Assembly (NCBI GenBank): GCA_009731375.1
Contig: BJOX01000377.1
Coordinates: forward strand, 31,938 to 53,449
Reading direction: 5' to 3'
Source: Paulinella micropora
Taxonomy: Eukaryota; Cercozoa; Imbricatea; Euglyphida
Length of the DNA: 21,512 bases
A program made the position numbers and the translations under genes. This document shows positions 12,256 to 21,512 of this stretch, piece by piece (within the stretch, counting starts at the first letter, position 1; each line of letters starts with the position of its first letter). The notes under the pieces are model-generated. The model searched no databases, had not been told where the DNA came from, and saw only the letters and a list, made by a program, of their open reading frames with translations.

Positions 12256-12344
12256 TGTCGCGATCGCTTAGACAAGACATCCAAGCGAAAGCAAAGAGAT
12301 TCTGCCGAAACCGCCGCAGACAACACCATCAAGCTTAAGCTCAG
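12256..12344 (+). CDS. Exon G, basic charged segment
   Basis: An 89-nt exon, the longest seen. It follows TTGTCTTTGTCCAG, a classic pyrimidine tract and acceptor, and precedes GTACCTTTT. In phase 0 it begins CRDRLDKTSKRKQR, continues SAETAADN and ends KLKL plus AG, completed to Arg by exon H. It is strongly basic then mildly acidic, has no proline or glycine, and would suit a helical region. It is the only long exon without echoes; the repeats beside it are TTA/TCA upstream and TTGTC downstream. Confidence 0.85.
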
Positions 12345-13762
12345 GTACCTTTTCTTGTCTTGTCTTATCTTATCTTGTCCTGTCTTGTCCTGTTCTTGTC
12401 CTGTCCTGTTTCTGTCCTGTCCTGTTTTTGTCCTTGTCTTTGTCTTTGTATTTGTCTTTTTGTCTTTGTCTTTGTCTTCGTCTTTGTCTTTGCCTTTGTC
12501 TTTGTCTTTGTCTTGGCCTTGGCCTTGGCCTTGGCCTTTCTTTGTCTTTGTCTTTGTCTTTGTCTTTGTCTTTGTCTTTGTCTTTGTCTTTTTGTCTTTG
12601 TCTTTGTCTTTGTCTTTGTCTTTGTCTTTGTCTTTGTCTTTGTGTGTCTTTGTCTTTGTCTTTGTCTTTGTCTTTGTCTTGTCCTGTCCTTGTCCTTGTC
12701 CTTGTCCTTGTCCCTGTCCCTGTCCTGTCCTGTCCTGTCCTGTCCTGTCTTGTCTTGTCTTGTCTTGTCTTGTCTTGTCTTGTCTTGTCCTGTCCTGTCC
12801 TTGTCCTTGTCCTGTCCTTGCCTTGTCCTGTCCTGTCCTGTCCTGTCCTGTCTTGTCCTTTCTTGTCTTGCGTTTTGCCTTGCATGGTTTACTACTGTAT
12901 TGTATTGTATTGCATTGTATTGTATTGTATTATATTGTATTATATTGTATTATATTGTATTGTATTGTGTTTCATTGCACCATTGTATTGCATTGTATTA
13001 TATTGTCTTGTCTTGTGTTTCATAGTCTTCTATTTCATTGCATTATTGTGTTGTATTACATTGTGTTTTATTGCATTATTGTATTGTATTATATTGTATT
13101 GTATTTTATTGTCTGGTCTTGTTCTATCTCGCACGCCATGCATGCATACATACATAGATACATACACAGGGACTCAATCAGACTTGCCTGTCTAAACGCT
13201 CATGACCAATCATACATACATACATACATACATACATACATACATACATACATACATGCATACATACATACATACATACATACATACATACATACATGCA
13301 TACATGCATGCACACATACATACATACATACATACATACACACATACACAAACACATACATACATACATGCATACATACATACATACATACATACACAGG
13401 GACTCAATCAGACTTGCCTGTCTAAACGCTCATGACCAATCATACATACATACATACATACATACACATACATACATGCATACATACATACATACATGCA
13501 TACATACATGCATACATACATACATACATACATACATACATACATACATACACACACAGGGACTCAATCAGACTTTCCTGTCTTAACGCTCATGGCCAAT
13601 CATACATGCATACATGTACACATACACACACACATACATAAATACATGCATACATACATACATGCATACACATGCATGCATACATACATACATACATACA
13701 TACATACATACACAGGGACTCAATCAGACTTGCCTGTCTAAACGCTCATGACCAATCATACA

Positions 13763-13796
<34 letters not shown>

Positions 13797-13885
13797 CATA
13801 TATACATACATACATACATACATACATACATACATACATGCATACATACATGCATGCATACATACATACATACATACATACACAG
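12345..13885 (+). repeat. Intron G-H, TTGTC and TATTG arrays, then TACA with echoes
   Basis: It starts GTACCT, then about 530 bp of pyrimidine-rich (TTGTC), (TTGTCC) and (CTTTGT) units to 12885, then (TATTG)n-type sequence to about 13110, and from 13141 (TACA)n carrying four echoes of exon H. The TTGTCTTG motif also occurs just upstream of exon G (12237-12250), so this array may have grown from the exon G flank. Confidence 0.75.
13170..13759 (+). pseudogene. Four acceptor-side echoes of exon H
   Basis: Copies start at 13170, 13400, 13560 and 13716, each after CACAG, and read DSIRLACLNAHDQS; the third reads DSIRLSCLNAHGQS with a silent Leu change. All break off at CAATCATACATACA, so the exon's last bases and donor are missing. 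Compared with exon H the His and Asp codons differ silently and Val replaces Ile. Confidence 0.85.
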
Positions 13886-13931
13886 GGACTCAGTCAGACT
13901 TGCCTGTCTAAACGCTCACGATCAATCTTTG
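13886..13931 (+). CDS. Exon H
   Basis: A 46-nt exon after CATACACAG and before GTATCTATC. The first base completes Arg with exon G; then DSVRLACLNAHDQSL, ending in phase 0. It is the fifth and last of a series of five and the only one with a donor (TTTG then GTATCT). The change of microsatellite is sharp: TACA upstream, CTAT downstream, with the donor overlapping the first CTAT unit. Confidence 0.8.
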
Positions 13932-13936
13932 GTATC

Positions 13937-14034
<98 letters not shown>

Positions 14035-14220
14035 CCTACCTACCTACCTACCTACCTACCTACCTACCTTCCTACCNNNNNNNNNNNNNNNNNNNNNNNN
14101 NNNNNNNNNNNNNNNNNNNNNNNNNNNNNNNNNNNNNNNNNNNNNNNNNNNNNNNNNNNNNNNNNNNNNNNNNNNNCTACCTACCTATCTACCTACCTAC
14201 CTATCTACCTACCTACCTAC

Positions 14221-14279
<59 letters not shown>

Positions 14280-14316
14280 CCTATCTACCTACCTACCTAT
14301 CTACCTACCTACCTAC

Positions 14317-14361
<45 letters not shown>

Positions 14362-14418
14362 CATCCATCCATCCATCCATCCATCTATCCATCTATCCAT
14401 CTATCCATCTATCCATCC

Positions 14419-14488
<70 letters not shown>

Positions 14489-14747
14489 GTGTGTATCTAT
14501 GTATGTGTCAATTATCAGTAAGCAAGTGCATGTTTATCTATGTATGTATGTTTGTATCTTTGTATATATCAATAATTGGTAAGTAGGCAAGTGCATATAT
14601 GCGTGTTTCTGTGTATGGATGAAAAAATCTATGTATACGAAATCACTTAGAAACATACTAAACATACAAACATACAAACATACATTACATACATACATAC
14701 ATACATACATACACACATACATACATACATACATACATACATACATA

Positions 14748-14866
14748 AACAATCAATATGCATTCCTAATCATAGACGAAATCACTTAGAAACATACTCA
14801 ACATACAAACATAGATATATACATACATACATACATACTATGATTAGGAATGCATATTGATGGTTT
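14748..14866. repeat. Inverted repeat in intron H-I
   Basis: AATCAATATGCATTCCTAAT followed by CATAG at the left is matched by CTATG and ATTAGGAATGCATATTGATG at the right, with about 63 nt between them. It marks the switch from TACA to TATG, that is, from one strand of the repeat to the other. Confidence 0.75.
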
Positions 14867-15132
14867 ATGTATGTATCTATGTATGTATGTATGTATGTGT
14901 GTATGTATGTATGTATGTATGTATGTATGTATGTATGTTTGTATGTAGCATGGTTGCATGATTGCATTGTATGCATGTATGTATGTATGTATGCATGTAT
15001 GTATGTATGTATGTATGTACGTACGTACGTACGTATGTATGTATGTATGTATGTATATATATATGTATGTATGTATGTATCTATGTATCTATGTGTGTAT
15101 GCATGCATGCATATCTATCTATCTATCTATCG

Positions 15133-15234
<102 letters not shown>

Positions 15235-15277
15235 TGTATGTCTGTGTATGTCTGTATGTACGTATGTATGTATGTAG

Positions 15278-15302
15278 GGCTCTGTTGGCAAGCAGTTAGA
15301 TG

Positions 15303-15357
<55 letters not shown>

Positions 15358-15448
15358 AGCTATTAGTTGCAGCAGCGCCTAAGACTGTATTATCTATGTA
15401 TGCTTTGTATTCTTGTATATATATATATATATATATACATAAATATAT

Positions 15449-15488
<40 letters not shown>

Positions 15489-15875
15489 TTCTTGTAGGGC
15501 TCTGTAGGGAAACTACACACTCTTACAAATTCATACATACATACATACATACATATTATACATATTATATATATATATATAAACATACATATATATATAT
15601 ATATATAAATATTTATATATTTATTTATATATATATGTATATATATATACATACATATATAGATATATATATACTTGCTAGGGCTCTGTTGGGAAACTGT
15701 TAGATGCAGCAGCGCTTAACACTGAATTATCTATAAAATAAAATAAAATTTAATATATATATATATTTTTACATATATATGTATATGTATATATATATTT
15801 GTTGTAGGGCTCTGTTGGCAAGCTGTTAAATGCAGCAGCGCTTAACACTGAATTATCTGTATATGCTTTCTATTC

Positions 15876-15925
<50 letters not shown>

Positions 15926-15957
15926 GTATTTTATACATGTAGGTATATGTGTATATG

Positions 15958-15990
<33 letters not shown>

Positions 15991-16097
15991 GTACATATAT
16001 ATATATGTACATATATATATATATATACATATATATTTGTTGTAGGGCTCTGTTGGCAAGCTGTTAGATGCAGTAGCGCTTAACTCTGAATTATCTA
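15278..16097 (+). pseudogene. Six acceptor-side echoes of exon I
   Basis: Copies start at 15278, 15355 (lacking the first bases), 15498, 15682, 15808 and 16046, mostly after TTGTAG or TGCTAG. They follow [17 protein letters not shown] and break off at about GAATTATCT into TA-rich repeat. Silent differences include GTT/GTA, GGC/GGG, AAG/AAA and CTG/CTA. The first has an in-frame 18-bp deletion. Those at 15355 and 15808 share a further tail, TATGCTTT.TATTCTT, absent from the exon, so they are copies of one another. Confidence 0.85.
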
Positions 16098-16135
16098 TTT
16101 AAAAATATATATATATATATATATATTTGTTGTAG

Positions 16136-16217
16136 GGCTCTGTTGGCAAGCTGTTAGATGCAGCAGCGCTTAACACTGAATTATCCTGGGCAACCAACGG
16201 AAATATTTACACAACGG
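16136..16217 (+). CDS. Exon I
   Basis: An 82-nt exon after ATATTTGTTGTAG. In phase 0 it begins [17 protein letters not shown], continues WATNGNIYTT and leaves one G at the donor GTCAGACA. That G with the first two bases of exon J gives GAT (Asp). Only this phase is open across all echoes; the other two meet TAG and TAA. It is the last and only complete member of seven copies. The sequence is alanine- and leucine-rich, helix-like at first, then more polar. The donor is not the GTATGT type, but exon J's frame, independently fixed by silent changes, agrees with it. Confidence 0.8.
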
Positions 16218-16243
16218 GTCAGACATACATACATACATACATG

Positions 16244-16275
<32 letters not shown>

Positions 16276-16376
16276 CATACATGCATACACAGTGAAGATC
16301 TCTGATCCAGTTTCTTTTCTTTTTTTGTTTTCTTTTTTTTTTTTAAAATTTATAAAATTAATTGTTACTATTAGCA

Positions 16377-16449
<73 letters not shown>

Positions 16450-16462
16450 TATTATTATTATC

Positions 16463-17398
16463 CCTGAAAGGTGTTGGTCAAGAGGGTGGGGGGTTTGGGG
16501 GCGAGGGGGAAAATGAAAATTGTGTAACCTTCCCCCCATTTCCACCCCTATCCCTATAAATCATGATTTGTGGGAACCAGGAGGAGTTGGGAACTCATAT
16601 TGGCAGGGTGGCTAGCCCCAGACTCAATGTTGATGCTGATATAGTTTTTTTGGAATTCACACAAATATTTGCGTTAAAGGAGTGTCTGAATGCCAAATTT
16701 CCTTGTTTTTCAGCAGCACTTGCCGGTGCCTCCGGAAATTGAACGTACCCTGTCGACGGGGCAGGGGGGGTCCGGGGGGGCCCTCCCCCCGGGAACCCCA
16801 GCCCGGCGATTGTACCTACCTGTTTTGGTCGCGGGTGGCACCCACACCAGAAAATTGAGGTCGTGAGTCACCAGGCGCCCTCCGGCAATTGAACGTACCC
16901 TGTCGACGGGGCAAGGTGGGGGGGGTCCGGGGGGCCCTCCCCCCGGGAACCCCAGCCCGGCGATTGTACGAACCATTTTTTTTCGCGGGTGGCACCTACA
17001 CCAGAAAATTGAGGTATTATGCCACCAGGCGCCGTTTGCGCACACCAGAGAGCGGCTGATATTTGGTGTATCTGACACTTCTTGATGAGCTCTCTTCGAA
17101 AATATAAAAATCGTGGCGCCGGGTGGCATACACACCGAAAACTTAGGTTTTTGCGCTAGCAGGCTCCGTTCGTGCACACCTGAGGGAGTTTGAGGCTGAT
17201 GGTTGGTGTACCCGACACCTCTCGTTGCGCTCTTTTCGGAGGAAAAAAAGTTTTGGTGGCGGGTGGCACAAAAACCAGAGATTCTAGGTTTTTTTGCAAC
17301 CAGAGCTTACACTTGGGTTCTGCCGGTACGCAATTGAACGTACCCTGTCGACGGGGAAGGGGGGTCCGGGATCCCTCCCCCCGGGAACCCCAGCCCGA

Positions 17399-17437
<39 letters not shown>

Positions 17438-17565
17438 CGGGGCGGGGGGGGGGGGGGGGGGGGGGNNNNNNNNNNGGGGGGGGGGGGGGGGGGGGGGGGT
17501 TTGTGCCGAATTTGTGCGCTTTGGCGCACCGCAAACCAACCTTTCAGGTGTTGGCGCAGCCCCTA

Positions 17566-17567
<2 letters not shown>
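16463..17567. mobile_element. Non-coding mobile-element-like repeat, copy 2
   Basis: It is bounded by (TTA)n on both sides, starting CCCTGAAAGGTGTTGGTC and ending CTTTCAGGTGTTGGCGCAGC, as in copy 1. It holds one unit of the 180-bp type (from about 16542), two of the 140-bp type (16724 and 16880), then two divergent units not seen in copy 1 (about 17035-17290, sharing a TTTGGTGTA or TTGGTGTAC core and GGTGGCA), and a final GAACGTACCCTGTCGACGGG. Its right part is a run of about 90 G residues around an N gap. No protein-coding frame is visible. Confidence 0.6.
17401..17499. repeat. Long poly-G tract interrupted by a gap
   Basis: It is almost uninterrupted G on the plus strand, with two single C interruptions and ten Ns. 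A similar but shorter G run next to a gap occurs in copy 1 at 9391-9407. Such tracts stall sequencing and can form G-quadruplexes, which probably explains both gaps. Confidence 0.9.
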
Positions 17568-17598
<31 letters not shown>

Positions 17599-17639
17599 TT
17601 ATCAAGGCGTACACTCCAATATGTATGCACTTTGAAAGG

Positions 17640-17750
17640 CCTTTCTATCTATCTATCAATCTTTCTTTCTTTCTTTCTTTCTTTCTTTTTTTCTTTCTTT
17701 CCTTTTTCCTTCCTTCCTTCCTTCCTTCCTTCCTTCCTTCCTTGCTTCCT

Positions 17751-17782
<32 letters not shown>

Positions 17783-17821
17783 TTCTTTCTTTTTTCTTTT
17801 TTTTTTCTTTCTTTCTTTTTT

Positions 17822-17865
<44 letters not shown>

Positions 17866-17973
17866 TCCTTCTTTCTTTCCTTCTTTCTTTCCTTCCTTTT
17901 TTCCTTCCTTCCTTCCTTCCTTCCTTCCTTCCTTACTTTTTTCTTTCTTTCTTCCTTTCTTTATTTCTCTCTT

Positions 17974-18008
<35 letters not shown>

Positions 18009-18030
18009 ATTTCTTTCTTTCTTTCTTTCT

Positions 18031-18074
<44 letters not shown>

Positions 18075-18098
18075 TTGTTCTTTCTTTCTTTCTCTTGT

Positions 18099-18130
<32 letters not shown>

Positions 18131-18276
18131 TATTTCTTTATTCATTTCTTCATTCCTTCCTTCCTTCCTTTATTCCTTCCTTCCTTTATTCCTTCCTTAA
18201 TTCCTTCCTTCCTTCCTTCTCTTTCTTTCTTTCTTTCTTTTTCTCTTTTTTTCTTCTTTCTTTCTTCTTTCTTTCT

Positions 18277-18325
<49 letters not shown>
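17640..18325. repeat. Homopyrimidine tract of (CTTT)n and (CCTT)n
   Basis: About 680 bp of nearly pure C and T on the plus strand: CTTT, CCTT and a CT run near 17978-18006, with only scattered purines. Long mirror-symmetric polypyrimidine DNA can adopt triplex (H-DNA) structure. It ends abruptly in ATGCATGCATGCATGCAGG before the TACA array. Confidence 0.9.
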
Positions 18326-18519
18326 ATGCATGCATGCATGCAGGCACACATACATACATACATACATACATACATACATACACACATACATACATACACA
18401 CACATACATACATACATACATACATACATACATACATACATACACACAGACATACATACATACATACATACATACATACATACACACATACAGACACATA
18501 CATACATGCATACATACAG

Positions 18520-18754
18520 ACGCTTCTTGCACAGCAGATGATAACATACATACATGCATAGATACATACATACATAGATACATACATACATACATACATA
18601 CATACATACACACATACATACATGCATACATACATACAGACGCTTCTTGCACAGCAGATGATAACATACATACATACATACATACATACATACATACATA
18701 CAGACGCTTCTTGCACGGCAGATGATAACAAGATAGATAGATAGATAGATAGAC

Positions 18755-18847
<93 letters not shown>

Positions 18848-18940
18848 CAGACGCTTCTTGCACAGCAGATGATAACATACACACATACACACATACATAC
18901 ATACATACATACATACAGACGCTTCTTGCACAGCAGATGA

Positions 18941-18971
<31 letters not shown>

Positions 18972-18999
18972 CAGACACTTCTTGCACAGCAGATGATAA
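18520..18999 (+). pseudogene. Six acceptor-side echoes of exon J
   Basis: Copies start at 18520, 18640, 18704, 18851, 18919 and 18975, each after ACAG and each ending at GATGAT before AACATAC or similar. In the exon frame they read (D)ASCTADD. Differences from exon J are silent (GAC/GAT, TCT/TCC, ACA/ACG) except one Ala to Thr. One interval (18730-18846) has (GATA)n instead of (TACA)n. Confidence 0.85.
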
Positions 19000-19082
19000 C
19001 ATACATACATACATACATACATACATACATACATACATACATACATACATACATACATACATACATGCATACATACATACAG

Positions 19083-19123
19083 ATGCTTCCTGCACAGCAG
19101 ATGATAAAAATCGCTTGGAAAAG
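19083..19123 (+). CDS. Exon J
   Basis: A 41-nt exon after ACATACAG and before GTTTGTATG. Its first two bases complete Asp with the last G of exon I; the rest reads ASCTADDKNRLEK and ends in phase 0. It is the one complete copy in a series with six partial copies before it, which keep the acceptor side, and three clear ones after it, which keep the donor side. The frame is well supported: in the alternative starting ATGCTT, the downstream copy at 19406 would hit a TAG, whereas here that change is Leu to Leu (TTG/TTA). Confidence 0.8.
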
Positions 19124-19292
19124 GTTTGTATGTATGTATGTATATATGTATGTATGTATGTACGTATATATGTATGTAGGTATGTACTACGTATTTATGT
19201 ATGTATGTATATATGTACGTATGTATGTATGTAGGTATGTACCTATGTACATATGTTTGTATGTATGTATGAATGTATGTATATATATTATA

Positions 19293-19595
19293 TTGCACAG
19301 CAGATGATAAAAATCGCTTGGAAAAGGTATGTATGTATGTATGTCTATATGATGTATCTATGTACGTATGAACGTATGTATGTATGTATGTATATATATA
19401 TTATATTGCACAGCAGATGATAAAAATCGCTTAGAAAAGGTATGTATGTATATATGTATATATGTATGTATGTATGTACGTATGTATGGATGTAGGTATG
19501 TACCTATGTACGTACGTATGTATGTATGTATGTATGTATGTATGTATGTATGTATATTATATTGCACAGCAGATGATAAAAATCGCTTGGAAAAG
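19293..19595 (+). pseudogene. Three donor-side echoes of exon J
   Basis: Copies end at 19326, 19439 and 19595, each at GAAAAG then GTATGT, and keep exon J from TGCACAGCAG onward. The exon's first eight bases and the acceptor are replaced by TATATTATAT. The second has a silent TTG to TTA. A decayed fourth copy lies at about 19694-19735. Their donor GTATGT is a closer match to the other exons' donors than the GTTTGT of exon J itself. Confidence 0.85.
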
Positions 19596-19930
19596 GTATG
19601 TATGTATGTATGTATATATGTATGTATGTATGTACGTATGTATGTATGTATGTATGTATGAATTTACGTATGTATGTATGTATGTATATTATATTGCACA
19701 ATAGTATGTATGTATATTGCACAGTAGTAGGAAAAGGTATGTATGTATTTATGTATATATGTATGTATGTATGTTTGTATGTATGTATGTATGCATGTAC
19801 GTACGTATGTATGTACGTATGTATGTACGTATGTATGTATGTATGTCTGTTTGTGTGCATGTATGTCTGTATGTGTGTATGTGTGTATGCATGTATGTAT
19901 GTATGTATGTATGTATGTATTTTTGCATGT

Positions 19931-20016
<86 letters not shown>

Positions 20017-20186
20017 ATATATATATGTATATGTATATATATATATAGCATTTGTGCGTGTATGTATGTATGCATGTATGTATGCATGTATGTATGTATG
20101 TAGGTATGTATGTAGGTATATAGGTATGTATGTGTGTATGTATGTGGTTATATATGTATTTATGTACGTATGTATGTATTGTCTAG

Positions 20187-21512
<1,326 letters not shown>

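Larger units (their letters stand above)
16218..19082 (+). repeat. Intron I-J, TTA element, CTTT tract, TACA with echoes
   Basis: It opens GTCAGACATACATAC, then a short unique stretch, (TTA)n at 16379-16462, the second mobile-element-like copy, (TTA)n again at 17569-17597, a pyrimidine tract, and (TACA)n or (GATA)n carrying six echoes of exon J. The acceptor is TACATACAG. Confidence 0.7.

Noticed and set aside
13170-13931. CRISPR-like appearance: conserved units of about 45 bp separated by spacers
   Set aside because: The spacers are simple (TACA)n, unit spacing varies, the setting is eukaryotic, and the last unit is a spliced exon edge.
17190-18200. Open frame through the poly-G and CTTT tracts
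   Set aside because: It would encode runs of Gly, then Phe/Leu/Ser repeats, crosses an N gap, and has no unique protein segment.
19083-19123. Reading exon J as MLPAQQMIKIAWK, with a start codon at its first bases
   Set aside because: In that frame the copy at 19406 has a stop and several echo changes are replacements; in the frame ASCTADDKNRLEK the same changes are silent and exon I fits in phase.

Overview
The window is eukaryotic nuclear DNA, most likely from an alga or other protist with a repeat-bloated genome; I cannot name the species. Most of it is simple-sequence DNA: CTAT/GATA, TACA/TATG, CTAC/GTAG, TTA, TA, CTTT and TTGTC arrays. The long 'open frames' through it (YLSI, CMYV, HTYI, NNN, LLL strings) are translated microsatellite, not genes. 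There are six N gaps: 5830-5839, 7721-7730, 9408-9417, 11306-11391, 14077-14176 and 17466-17475.

Between the arrays lie short non-repetitive islands. Read together they look like the exons of one plus-strand gene. Ten islands (A-J, 40-89 nt each) have an AG just before them and a GT, often GTATGT, just after them. An eleventh (K) shows only its 5' edge before the window ends. Exon phases agree at all eight junctions that can be tested directly: A-B, D-E (in one of two models), E-F, F-G, G-H, H-I, I-J and J-K. About 590 nt of exon is spread over about 18 kb. The protein, which I do not recognise, has an acidic then aromatic segment (A), a transmembrane-like helix (B), poorly resolved pieces (C, D), then a long charged, probably helical part (E-K).

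The most unusual feature is how the repeats are organised. Nearly every exon is accompanied by several truncated copies of its own edge ('echoes') inside the neighbouring microsatellite. Echoes upstream of an exon keep the acceptor AG and the exon's 5' part. Echoes downstream keep the exon's 3' part and the GT donor. This fits repeated tandem duplication of segments that run from inside the exon into the adjoining array. Many differences between echoes and exons are synonymous in the frame predicted by splicing, which supports the coding frames independently.

Layout: 1-962, upstream DNA with fold-back repeats; 1213-1295, exon A; 1296-3295, GATA echoes, a large inverted repeat and upstream echoes of B; 3296-3362, exon B; 3363-5112, twelve donor-side echoes of B; 5770-6787, possible exon fragment, exons C and D; 8512-8561, exon E; 8817-9301, echoes then exon F; 9302-12255, a large intron with a non-coding mobile-element-like repeat and a minisatellite; 12256-12344, exon G; 13170-13931, echoes then exon H; 15278-16217, echoes then exon I; 16460-17600, second copy of the element; 17640-18325, pyrimidine tract; 18520-19595, exon J with echoes on both sides; 20187-21374, echoes of exon K.
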